From NCBI RefSeq assembly GCF_035712445.1, contig NZ_DASTAT010000068.1:1-64000 (forward strand): a stretch of 64,000 bases of DNA, given 5' to 3'. A program made the translations under genes and the position numbers. This DNA is from Oligoflexus sp. GTDB lineage: Bacteria; Bdellovibrionota_B; Oligoflexia; Oligoflexales; Oligoflexaceae. The notes under the pieces were generated by a model. The model had not been told where the DNA came from, made no database searches, and saw nothing but the letters and a program-made list of their open reading frames with translations. This document shows, one piece after another, positions 26,852-35,329 of this stretch (position 1 is its first letter; every line of letters begins with the position of its first letter).

Positions 26852-26944
26852 GATCAGCAAAGTCGCAGTGGTGAAATTTGCGGAAATTATGGTACGAATT
26901 GGTCGGGGACCTCGCAAGAACTCGCAATTCGGAGCATATCAGCT

Positions 26945-29377
26945 ATGGCGAAGAGTAGTAGCAACAAGAAGACTTTGCAGTGGGAATTCGATCTGAGCCC
27001 TGCGGAAATCCTGGCCGATTACCGCGTGGCTCTGATGAGTCGCGAAGCCAGCCTGCTCGGCAGGAAGGAAGTTCTCTCGGGCAAAGCGAAGTTTGGCATC
27101 TTTGGTGATGGCAAGGAACTCGCACAGATCGCCATGGCTCGTGTTTTCGAGAAGGGCGACTGGCGTTCCGGCTACTACCGCGACCAGACCTTCATGTTTG
27201 CGCTCGGCGCCTTGACCATCAAGGAATTCTTCGCCCAGCTTTACGCCGATACCGATCTGGAACACGAACCACACTCCGGCGGCCGGCAGATGAATAGTCA
27301 CTTTGCCAGCCGCTTTGTGAATCCAGACGGCAGCTGGAAAAGCCAGATGGCCCAGTACAACACCAGCGCCGATGCCTCGCCCACCGCGGCGCAGATGTCG
27401 CGCCTTCTCGGTCTGGGTTACGCCTCCAAACTTTACCGGCAATTTCCTGAGCTGGATAAGGACCAGAATTTTACCCGCAACGGAAACGAGATCGCCTTCG
27501 GTACGATCGGCAATGCCAGCACCTCCGAGGGTATATTCTGGGAAACCTTGAATGCCGCCGGTGTTCTTGAAGTCCCGCTGGTCATATCGGTTTGGGATGA
27601 TGGTTACGGTATCTCCGTTCCGGGTCGTCTTCAGACCACGAAGGATTCCATTTCCAAAGTCTGCGCGGGCTTCGCCAAGGAAGACGGCACCAACGGTTAC
27701 AATATAGCGGTGGTGAAAGGCTGGGATTATCCTGAGCTTTTGAAAGCCTATCGCGAAATTACCAAAACAGCTCGGGAGCAGCATATTCCGGGTCTCGTTC
27801 ACGTCATCGAGATGTCGCAGCCTCAGGGCCACTCCACGAGCGGCAGTCATGAGCGTTATAAATCCAAGGATCGCCTGGCTTATGAGCAGTCGATCGACTG
27901 TCTCACGCGGATGCGCGATTGGATGATCCAGCATGGAATCAGCAACGCGAAAGATCTTGAGCATATGGAAGAAGAGATCCGTCGCGAGGTTCTCGCCCTC
28001 CGCAATGAAGCCTGGGAAGAGTACCAGGCGCCGATGCGCGTGGAGCGTGAGCAGCTCATCAAGCTCTTCGAAGATATCGAGAATGAAGGCGCGTCTCCTG
28101 GTTTTACCAAGATCAAGGAAGCCTTCCAGCGTTACCCTGCGATCACCCGCAAGTCCATACTCTCAAGCGCGCGTCGCGCAGCTTACATTCTGCGGGAGCG
28201 TGATACGGAAGCGGCGCTGGCTCTGCGTTCCTTCATCGCGCAATTCACCCAGGAAAACCGCCAGCGCTATAACAGCAAATCTTCTGTGGAAGGTTCGCGC
28301 TCGGCTTTGAATATCCCTGGCATCAACGCCAGCTATGAAGGATCGGTGGAAAAAGTTGATGGTCGTCTGATCATTCAGCGCTGCTTCGATCATCATCTGT
28401 CGCGTGATCCGCGCGTCTTCATCGTCGGCGAGGACGTGGGCAAGCTGGGTGGCGTGAACCTTGAATTCGAAGGCCTGAGCGATAAGCACGGCGATTTCCG
28501 GGTGACCGATACCGGGATTCGGGAAGCCACGATCTTTGGTCAAGGCATGGGCGCGGCTCTTCGTGGTTTGCGTCCTATCGTCGACATCCAGTACCTGGAT
28601 TATCTTCTTTACTGCTTTCAGCTGATGTCCGATGACCTTGCCTCCCTTCACTACCGGACAGCCGGTGGTCAGGTCGCGCCGGTGATCATCCGCACCAAGG
28701 GTCATCGCCTGGAAGGGATCTGGCACACAGGTTCACCCATGGGCATGATCATTCACGGTATCCGCGGGATTCATGTCTGCGTGCCGCGGAACATGGTGCA
28801 GGCGGCGGGTATGTACAATACCCTACTGCAGACAGACGATGCAGCCCTGGTGGTCGAAGTTTTGAACGGCTATCGCGTGAAAGAGGATGTCCCCACCAAT
28901 CTTGAAGACTTCCAGGTTCCGCTGGGTGTGCCGGAAATCCTGAAAAAAGGCCGGGATGTGACCGTCGTCAGCTACGGCGCGTGTATCAGCATTATCCGCG
29001 AAGCACTTCCCTTGCTCGATCAGATGGGCATCGATATCGAACTCATCGACGTCCAGACCCTTCTGCCCTTCGATCGCTTCGGCATGATCAAAGAATCCTT
29101 GGAAAACACCAACGCCCTTCTCGTCATCGACGAGGACGTCCCAGGCGGCGCCAGTGCCTTCATGCTGCAGCAGATCCTCGAAGTCCAGAAGGGATACGAA
29201 TACCTCGACGCTCAACCGCGCACGCTGACCGCGCGTGAACATCGCAGTCCCTATGGATCAGACGGCGATTACTTCACCAAGCCCAGCGTCGAGGACGTGG
29301 TCGAGACTCTTTATGAAATGATGCGCGAGCGTGACCCGTCCCGCTTCCCGGACCTTGGTCTGCCGCTGCGCGGCTAA
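26945..29377 (+). CDS. Fused alpha/beta E1 component of a 2-oxo-acid dehydrogenase
   Basis: 810 residues. It is a thiamine-diphosphate enzyme that decarboxylates a 2-oxo acid (branched-chain or pyruvate type) and passes the acyl group to a lipoyl E2. Residues 1 to about 430 are the alpha part: HFASRF, IGNASTSEGIFWETLN (189 on) and WDDGYGIS (217 on). The beta part runs from about 465 to the end: VFIVGEDVGKLGG, GLRPIVDIQYLDYL, TKGHRLEG-type sequence and LLVIDEDVPGGASA. In the ThDP-Mg site the usual GDG Asp is Asn190 and the usual NN pair is Asp-Asp. No E2 or E3 gene is adjacent. GGAG lies 10 bases before the ATG. Confidence 0.92.
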   Translation: MAKSSSNKKTLQWEFDLSPAEILADYRVALMSREASLLGRKEVLSGKAKFGIFGDGKELAQIAMARVFEKGDWRSGYYRDQTFMFALGALTIKEFFAQLYADTDLEHEPHSGGRQMNSHFASRFVNPDGSWKSQMAQYNTSADASPTAAQMSRLLGLGYASKLYRQFPELDKDQNFTRNGNEIAFGTIGNASTSEGIFWETLNAAGVLEVPLVISVWDDGYGISVPGRLQTTKDSISKVCAGFAKEDGTNGYNIAVVKGWDYPELLKAYREITKTAREQHIPGLVHVIEMSQPQGHSTSGSHERYKSKDRLAYEQSIDCLTRMRDWMIQHGISNAKDLEHMEEEIRREVLALRNEAWEEYQAPMRVEREQLIKLFEDIENEGASPGFTKIKEAFQRYPAITRKSILSSARRAAYILRERDTEAALALRSFIAQFTQENRQRYNSKSSVEGSRSALNIPGINASYEGSVEKVDGRLIIQRCFDHHLSRDPRVFIVGEDVGKLGGVNLEFEGLSDKHGDFRVTDTGIREATIFGQGMGAALRGLRPIVDIQYLDYLLYCFQLMSDDLASLHYRTAGGQVAPVIIRTKGHRLEGIWHTGSPMGMIIHGIRGIHVCVPRNMVQAAGMYNTLLQTDDAALVVEVLNGYRVKEDVPTNLEDFQVPLGVPEILKKGRDVTVVSYGACISIIREALPLLDQMGIDIELIDVQTLLPFDRFGMIKESLENTNALLVIDEDVPGGASAFMLQQILEVQKGYEYLDAQPRTLTAREHRSPYGSDGDYFTKPSVEDVVETLYEMMRERDPSRFPDLGLPLRG

Positions 29378-29394
29378 GCCCCAAAGTACAGTAA

Positions 29395-29416
29395 CCCCGC
29401 CATGCCCATGGCGGGG
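29395..29416 (+). terminator. Perfect inverted repeat after the E1 gene, likely terminator
   Basis: CCCCGCCATG (29395-29404) and CATGGCGGGG (29407-29416) form a perfect 10-bp stem 17 bases after the stop codon. There is no good T-run, so termination may be inefficient or the hairpin may protect the transcript end. Confidence 0.55.
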
Positions 29417-29431
29417 CTTGCGAGCCTCAAT

Positions 29432-29506
29432 GCCGACGACTCACAGAGCGGGCTCCTCCCCAAAGCCGACGACTCACAGAGCGGGCTCCCCAAAGCCGAC
29501 GACTCA
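29432..29506. repeat. Tandem repeat of about 30 bp between convergent genes
   Basis: Two near-identical units (29432-29464, 33 bp; 29465-29494, 30 bp) beginning GCCGACGACTCACAGAG and ending CCCCAAA, then a third partial unit to 29506. Unit length differs by a three-base insertion (CCT). They lie between the ends of the E1 gene and the DUF6496-like gene. Confidence 0.85.
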
Positions 29507-29524
29507 TGCAAGTGGCTGCCCGCA

Positions 29525-29830
29525 CTATTTGCTGGCCTTGGTAGTTTTCTTTTTCGTGGATTTTTTCTTCGCGGCTTTTTTCTTGGTACTCTTGGCTTTT
29601 GCGGACTTCGTGGTCTTCTTCTTCTTCGTGGATTTTTTTGCAGCCTTCTTCGTGGTCTTCTTCTTGGGCACCTTGCCGCCTTCTTTCCGAGCTTCTGACA
29701 GCCCGATGGCTATGGCCTGCTTGCGGCTCGTCACCTTTTTCCCCGAGCGTCCGCTTTTCAGCTGCCCCTTCTTTTTCTTCTTCATAGCCTTCTTCACAGA
29801 ATCCTGGGCCTTCTTTCCGTAACGTGCCAT
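29525..29830 (-). CDS. DUF6496-type protein with histone H1-like lysine tail
   Basis: 101 residues. The N-terminal half contains YGKKAQDSVKKAMKK and SGRSGKKVTSRKQAIAIGLSEARK, the conserved core of the small DUF6496 family. The C-terminal half (about 52-101) is almost only Lys, Thr, Ala and Ser (KKAAKKSTKKKKTTKSAKAK), as in bacterial H1-like proteins. It is extremely basic, so nucleic-acid binding is likely. Function is not established. The ATG is preceded by a GGAG-like sequence on the minus strand. Confidence 0.85.
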   Translation of the reverse strand: MARYGKKAQDSVKKAMKKKKKGQLKSGRSGKKVTSRKQAIAIGLSEARKEGGKVPKKKTTKKAAKKSTKKKKTTKSAKAKSTKKKAAKKKSTKKKTTKASK

Positions 29831-29894
29831 CGCTAGTCTCCTTGAAGCATTATTTAATCATCTGCTCCAAGCAAAAATCATACCCAATCTCTGC

Positions 29895-30647
29895 CTAGCC
29901 ACTCGCGCGTAAGGAATTATCATGAGGCGCTTCCAGCGTAAAAACCTGAGTCGTCCGACTCTTCCCACGCAGCGTGAACTCACCAAAAGGCCTAAGCCCC
30001 TTACTCTGTTCTCCTGCAGCCCGCTGAATATCAGCGCTGCAGAGCAGAAGCTGATCATGCTTGCTCGTCAAACCCTTAATACGCGCGGCTGTATTCACTG
30101 TATCACCCAGGACTGTACCAGACGCCCGCAGCGAAGGCCAATCCCTATGCGAAAAGCGGTCCCACCTTTTGCGACATTGACCTTATTGAATTGCTCCAAA
30201 GCCTTCAGCATGTGCTGCGCACAGACCAGCGTTTTCCCCGCCCCTTCCGATTCATGAGCCCCGAGCTCAAAAATCACCATGATCTCGTCGTTCAAATTCT
30301 CATACACATGCTTTTTCGTCAGCATCGTTCGATACAGCCCATAGGAATAAGGAAGCGTGGTCAAAGGCCCCAAACTGCGCCGTCTGCATCCCTTCGAAGA
30401 GGATGGGGAAGAGCGCACTGATTGAAATCGCCGCCAGCATCCCGGCTATCATCAAAAGGGTTCCCCGCAGCGCCTGAAAGTTCCGGGCCCGGAACGATGC
30501 CACGCCCAGCTCCTGGGCCAAGGCTGGATCCAGATGAAAGCTGCAGAGGGTGAAGATCGTACCCGGCACACCTAATAGAAAGAGCAGGGCGTGGGTGGGT
30601 TTCAGAGTGAACGAGGGATTGAACCATATCTTAACGAGCGACTTCAC
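29895..30647 (-). pseudogene. Decayed class III adenylate/guanylate cyclase
   Basis: Three minus-strand blocks in two frames make up one broken gene. Block 1 (30647 to about 30330) encodes an N-terminal membrane region. Block 2 (about 30320-30100, shifted frame) carries LNDEIMVIFELG, HMLKALEQFN and RIGIGLRCG. Block 3 (about 30117-29895, back in the first frame) carries VLGDTVNTAARIKGLTS and GEFTLRGKSRTTQVFTLE. These match the second half of a class III cyclase domain. The first half, with the metal-binding Asp residues, is missing, as are about 12 codons between GLxxG and GDxVN. Two frame changes and two deletions show loss of function. Confidence 0.8.
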
Positions 30648-30901
30648 TGCTGGAATGAAAGTCCGTGGGCATAGACTCCTTCATGCATCGCGCGGGCATT
30701 CTTTCCCGTCCTTTAATATTTCGAAATACGGAGGGAAATGCTTTCCCAGGAAGCGTTCAGCCCTTTGCCGGCTGCCGATTTGAAAGCCTTTTATCATTTC
30801 CCCAAACCCAAAAATCCCGGCCGGGGAGGATTTCATTAAGACTTCGGCCCCGAAATGCCGAAATCATACCTGTCCGTCCCATTTCATTCAGGACCCGCAT
30901 T

Positions 30902-31606
30902 ATGATGACGTTCGCCTTTCCAAAACAGGACGAGGTTCAGGCCGAGCAGGGTTTTTCCCTGATTTCCGTTCTGATCATCATGGGGATCGTGCTGCTTGCC
31001 GTTCTCATGATCACGCAGTCGCGCGTCAATCAGCAAAGTGCCCAAAAAGCGATTAAATTGAAACAATCCTATACGGATGTGAACCAGGCTTTGATCAGCG
31101 ACCTTGTCAGCCATGTTCACAGCACGATCAGCAGTGCCGCCCCTTGCATCAATCTCAGCGGCATCAACATCAATATGAATGGTCTGAACGTCAAGGAAAG
31201 CTCGGCTCCGGCCTATGTCTACACCACGAACATTCCGATGGCGGCCGGTTCCCCCGCGCTCCACACCGATGCCCGTGCGCGCTGCAGCAAACCGCGCCTG
31301 CCCGCCAATGCCACCAATGACGCGGATAATAGAGCCTACTTCTGCGTCCGACTGGGGAAAGACAGCAGCGCCCCCAAGGATTCCATCATGAACGCGGATA
31401 TCGCCTTCGCCGAAGTGGCGATTGAACTCATAGATCTTCAAACGCAGAAGCCTATTTCCTGCGCCTCGTATGTCAGCAAGAAAACCGATCCCAAGGACGG
31501 TTCCGCGGGCATGGCTGTGACCATGGGCCTTTACTGGCAGGCAAAAGTGGGAACCCGCACGTCCTATTCCCAGAAAGCACTGAGCTACATCGCCAACCAG
31601 AACTGA
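30902..31606 (+). CDS. Type IV pilin-like (pseudopilin) protein
   Basis: 234 residues from the first of two adjacent ATGs. Residues about 15-40 (EQGFSLISVLIIMGIVLLAV) have the prepilin-peptidase pattern Gly-Phe followed by a hydrophobic helix, but the usual Glu at mature position 5 is Ser, as in some minor pilins. The long C-terminal domain has four Cys. A pilin peptidase gene lies at 15818. The C-terminal third (FAEVAIELIDLQ, PISCASYV) is related to the protein encoded at 32545. The ribosome-binding site is weak, and the frame is open further upstream without homology. Confidence 0.72.
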   Translation: MMTFAFPKQDEVQAEQGFSLISVLIIMGIVLLAVLMITQSRVNQQSAQKAIKLKQSYTDVNQALISDLVSHVHSTISSAAPCINLSGININMNGLNVKESSAPAYVYTTNIPMAAGSPALHTDARARCSKPRLPANATNDADNRAYFCVRLGKDSSAPKDSIMNADIAFAEVAIELIDLQTQKPISCASYVSKKTDPKDGSAGMAVTMGLYWQAKVGTRTSYSQKALSYIANQN

Positions 31607-31626
31607 AGCGTCGAGGAGAGTGGATC

Positions 31627-32544
31627 ATGGCTGGAAAACGCAGGACAGTATCCAAGAGGAAGAATCAGAAGATTCCGAACGAATATATTCTGGTCGGCGT
31701 GGTAGGTGTGGTCGCTGCGTTTTTTGTTTACAGAAGCCACGGCACGGAGCCCACGCACATGGCGGCTGAAGCGCCCGTGCATTCATCCGAAAAAGGCACT
31801 CAGGTTCAGGTCCTGGCGAGCAACCAGCCGACTGTAGATGTGAAGAAATATCAGGAGGATCTGAATCGCGAGCGTGCGCAGTTCGCCCGGGCGCGCGAGC
31901 TGGGTTTGAAATCGCTCCCGCTCAAGAATCAGGGCGATACCATCACGATTCCCTTGTCCTTTGTGCCGGAAAAAGTCTGGTGCCAGGGTGGGGACCTCGA
32001 TACGATGAAATACGCTTCCCGGAATGAACAGGCCAAGGATTTCATCATCACGCTCGAAGGCATCGACCGCGGCGGGAAAAATCCCTTCATGCGCACGAGC
32101 CTCGACGAACTGCAAAAAGGCCTCAACGCCAGCTTCACGATTCCCAGGCCCAAGGAAGCCACCTCCTATGGCGTTTATATCTGCTCTGACAGTCGGAAGG
32201 ATAACAGCTGCCAGCGCAAGGGCATGCTGAGTCATGCGAAGTTAAGCGAGCAGCTTGCGGAGAATCCCGAGAGAGCCAGAGGAGAGGATCGCGTTTTCTT
32301 TTTCCAGAATCTCGTGATAGATGGCAAGACCGTGGAAGCCTATCGCACCGATGATCTGAGCAATGAATTTCAAAGGACCATCACGGGGCATCTGACCAAA
32401 AAAGGCCTCAGTGCCTCGGACGTGCAAAAGGCCATCAAAACGAATCTGACGCTCAAATCAGCGCCTGCGGATATTCGGAAGGACAGGATCGTTTTCAGTC
32501 TTCCCTATAACGATCCGCGCTGCATCCAGCCCAAGGGACGCTGA
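31627..32544 (+). CDS. Single-pass membrane protein of unknown function in a pilin-like cassette
   Basis: 305 residues. A basic N-terminus (about 1-18) and one transmembrane helix (about 20-36, EYILVGVVGVVAAFFVY) leave a large periplasmic domain with four Cys. ATG start with GAGGAGAG upstream and 20 bases after the pilin-like gene, so the two are co-transcribed. I recognise no domain. Its stop abuts the stop of the convergent pilin-like gene with no intervening base. A role in the assembly of the neighbouring pilin-like proteins is only suggested by position. Confidence 0.75.
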   Translation: MAGKRRTVSKRKNQKIPNEYILVGVVGVVAAFFVYRSHGTEPTHMAAEAPVHSSEKGTQVQVLASNQPTVDVKKYQEDLNRERAQFARARELGLKSLPLKNQGDTITIPLSFVPEKVWCQGGDLDTMKYASRNEQAKDFIITLEGIDRGGKNPFMRTSLDELQKGLNASFTIPRPKEATSYGVYICSDSRKDNSCQRKGMLSHAKLSEQLAENPERARGEDRVFFFQNLVIDGKTVEAYRTDDLSNEFQRTITGHLTKKGLSASDVQKAIKTNLTLKSAPADIRKDRIVFSLPYNDPRCIQPKGR

Positions 32545-33225
32545 TCATCGCCGGATCGCGAAGTGCTTGCGATCCTTGCTCACTTCCAGTTTGTCGGCCG
32601 TTTCCTGAATCGAAAACAGCTGGTATTCCACCGTCGCCCCAGCACTGCGCCGCGTGGGCTCCAAATACTGCTTGCAGCTCAAAGGTGCTCCGCTTTTCAA
32701 ATCCTGCAGCTGGATCGAGACTTCAGCAAAGATCAACGGTGTCCGTAAAAAGCTGCCCTGCGGCGCTGTCACATCACGCTCCACATTCAAACAGAAATGA
32801 AAGCGCCCGCCCGTCCCCAGCACGGCCAGCGAGCAGCGGCTCAGAGCCGCCCCGGCAAAACCATGCGACGCCATAGTCCCTTGAAAAAGCTCATCCCACC
32901 GGCTAGCCGCTACGCCCGCCGGGGGCGCGGCCCGCACCTGACCTATACTTCCGGTATAAGTCCGAAGATAAAGATGCGACTGAAAATATTCCACCGGATC
33001 CGCGCAGGGCACAGCCCCATTGACGAGCTTACTGCGAATGAAACTGCTCAAAGCATCCTGCATGGCTTCCTGCAGCGGCAGATCCAGCTGCACGTCGGCC
33101 GCCGCCGGCCTTGTCGTTTTCGAAGGGGAACCCAGGATCAGAACGACGACAAGGGCCAGCACAGCTCCTAAAAGGACGCTGACCCGGGTGAAACCTTTGT
33201 CGCGTTGATCAAAATAGTGTCCCAT
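32545..33225 (-). CDS. Second type IV pilin-like protein, paralogue of the one at 30902
   Basis: 226 residues. Residues 9-32 (DKGFTRVSVLLGAVLALVVVLIL) form a prepilin-like N-terminus, again without Glu5 (FTRVS). The layout matches the protein at 30902: ALSSFIRS/ALISDLVS, CxxP near the start of the head, FHFCLNVERDVTAPQGS against YFCVRLGKDSSAPKDS, and FAEVSIQLQDLKSGAPLSC against FAEVAIELIDLQTQKPISC. These are clear paralogues in opposite orientation. It overlaps nothing and ends exactly at the stop of the neighbouring gene. Confidence 0.75.
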   Translation of the reverse strand: MGHYFDQRDKGFTRVSVLLGAVLALVVVLILGSPSKTTRPAAADVQLDLPLQEAMQDALSSFIRSKLVNGAVPCADPVEYFQSHLYLRTYTGSIGQVRAAPPAGVAASRWDELFQGTMASHGFAGAALSRCSLAVLGTGGRFHFCLNVERDVTAPQGSFLRTPLIFAEVSIQLQDLKSGAPLSCKQYLEPTRRSAGATVEYQLFSIQETADKLEVSKDRKHFAIRR

Positions 33226-33321
33226 AAAAACAAATATCGGCAGGTCCGACAGGGCGGCGCCGACTCTTTGTTTTAGGCTTTAATTCGGGGATTGTGCAGA
33301 CTCTTTTACCAGGAAGCAGAA

Positions 33322-35106
33322 TCAGGCTACATTATCACCACGACGGACGACCTTGGCGTCTTCCGCCTTCTCTGTCTCCTTGATGCCGAGCTGGTCCTTG
33401 ATAATCTTCGCCGCCATGGGCCGGTGGAGGAGGAAGCCCTGGATCAGCTCGATGCCCATTTCTTTCAGGACAGCCGCTTCTTCCCAGGTTTCCACGCCTT
33501 CAGCCAGGATCGTGGTATTCAGAATCTTCGCCGCCGTCACGAGTCCGCGAACATAGGCCTGCTTCACGGGATCCTTATCGATCTCCTGAATCATGCCGCG
33601 ATCGAACTTGATCACGTCGGGGCGAATCTTGATGATGCGTTCCAGGGACGAATAACCTTTCCCGAAGTCATCCGCAGCGATACCCATGTTGTGGCGTTCC
33701 AGGTGATCGCGGGATTTCAGCATCAGGTCCAGGTTATTGATGGCTTCCGATTCGGAAACCTCGAACATGCAGTGCGGAACTCCATCGAAGTGGAGTTTCA
33801 GTCGATCAATGTAATAAAGGTTCCGCGGCAGGATATTGACCATGAGCGTCCCCGGCAGAAGAGTCGCCTGTTTCGCCGCCTGCTTCATGCAGGCCTGGTC
33901 CAATTCCAAAGCCACATTCGTATACTTGGCCAGAGAGAAGAGCACATCCGGCCGCAGATACTTCGAATCAATACCGCTATCAAAACTGTTATGGCTCGCC
34001 ACCGCATCCTGATTCACGCGGATCAGGGATTCAAAGCCAAAGATATGCTGCTTCAAAGGCGCGATGCTTTTCTGCTCCGCAGCTTTTTTCACAGTCTCCT
34101 GATCAATATTCTGCAGGTAGAAGACCGCCTGGTAATGCGCGGTGAGAAGATCATCCGACTGAATCAGCGTCTGCATCAGTTCACGTTGACGTTCACGGCC
34201 ACGTTTCAGCTGCGCCTGCGCCATCTGCTTGCTGGCTTCCAGGCCATTATCCAAAATCTCATGCACGTCGATGCAGGGGTTGTTCAGCACACCGAAGAAA
34301 CCGACGCCGAGGAGCGGAATGGACTGCACGCAGTCCGGGATGCGACGCTGACTGCGCGGCGCAAAGAGTTCCTGCCACATGGCGTTATTGATGGCATTGG
34401 TCAGGCGATCGGCGACTTTTTCCAAAGCGCCGGGATAAGGCAGACCACCCGTTTCACGCGAACGATTCATGAAAATAAGGTACGAATTGCTGGTGGCCGA
34501 GCGGCGGCACAGCACATCGCTTTCCCGGATGCAGCCCTGCACGCCCCATAGGTTGAAGAGCACATCATGCAGGACGCGCTTCATCTTATTATAGACGTCG
34601 ATGCCATAGTCGACCGAGATCTTGTTGAAACCAGAGGCATCCAAGGTCAGGATCCCGAGCCCGCCGAAATTCTTCAGCATAGTGATGGGAATCTGCGGAT
34701 TATAAAAAGGGATCACTGGGCTCCGCGCCTTCAGGCCCTCGGTGGGACTGCCTGAGAAGAAACTGGCGGTGGAGAGGATTTCATCATACTGATCTTTGGT
34801 AAGAATCGTCACGTGATCGGTGAAATTATCCGTCTCGCGAACCTGGCTCTCTTCTTCAAAACGCTTGTCACGGATCACCAGTACGGAAACCCGACGACCC
34901 AGAGCATTGAAAATATCAAGATTGGCTTCCCGGGGTATCCCTGGAGCCTCATCATCGGCGATCACAGCGGTGACTTCGGGGTGGTAACATTCGCGCAGGA
35001 AATTCGGGTCGCTCAGCTGAATAGACTTTGCTTTAACTCCGCGCTGGGCAAGATCTGCGTTGAGCTTCTTTGCGAGGTCAGTATGTTTAGTCGCAATCAG
35101 GATCAT
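33322..35106 (-). CDS. Cyclic-di-GMP phosphodiesterase (EAL) with receiver-like and degenerate GGDEF domains
   Basis: 594 residues. Residues 1-110 resemble a receiver fold (VTAVIADDEAPGIP), 140-270 a GGDEF-type domain whose active site is lost (SATSNSYLIFM where GGDEF should be). The EAL domain runs from about 340: FGFESLIR (EAL reads ESL, Glu kept), MVNILP, FEVSESEAI, AADDFGKGYSSL, IKFDRGMI, LAEGVET and LIQGFLLHRP. All metal and catalytic residues of EAL enzymes appear present. It should degrade c-di-GMP, opposing the cyclase at 14683. GGAAG precedes the ATG by seven bases. Confidence 0.88.
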   Translation of the reverse strand: MILIATKHTDLAKKLNADLAQRGVKAKSIQLSDPNFLRECYHPEVTAVIADDEAPGIPREANLDIFNALGRRVSVLVIRDKRFEEESQVRETDNFTDHVTILTKDQYDEILSTASFFSGSPTEGLKARSPVIPFYNPQIPITMLKNFGGLGILTLDASGFNKISVDYGIDVYNKMKRVLHDVLFNLWGVQGCIRESDVLCRRSATSNSYLIFMNRSRETGGLPYPGALEKVADRLTNAINNAMWQELFAPRSQRRIPDCVQSIPLLGVGFFGVLNNPCIDVHEILDNGLEASKQMAQAQLKRGRERQRELMQTLIQSDDLLTAHYQAVFYLQNIDQETVKKAAEQKSIAPLKQHIFGFESLIRVNQDAVASHNSFDSGIDSKYLRPDVLFSLAKYTNVALELDQACMKQAAKQATLLPGTLMVNILPRNLYYIDRLKLHFDGVPHCMFEVSESEAINNLDLMLKSRDHLERHNMGIAADDFGKGYSSLERIIKIRPDVIKFDRGMIQEIDKDPVKQAYVRGLVTAAKILNTTILAEGVETWEEAAVLKEMGIELIQGFLLHRPMAAKIIKDQLGIKETEKAEDAKVVRRGDNVA

Positions 35107-35329
35107 CTAACGACTTCCATGGCAATTCATAAGGGACGCTGAGCTAAGCCAATCAAATTCCCTATCGGCCCTGAATTTTAAAAGTTGAGACATAAAGCAG
35201 CTTTCGGGAGCCTGATAAAAAGGACAGTCATTTTCACTAGAAAAACCGGGAGGAAAGCTGGACATCATTTTTGAGGGATTGCATATTAGCCGCTGGGTAA
35301 GAATTGAGCCGGCTTTTTTGGGAGTTGAT

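Noticed and set aside
29331..29822. Phe/Ala-rich hydrophobic frame opposite the lysine-rich gene
   Set aside because: It is the complement of the Lys codons of the DUF6496-type gene and has no family signal.
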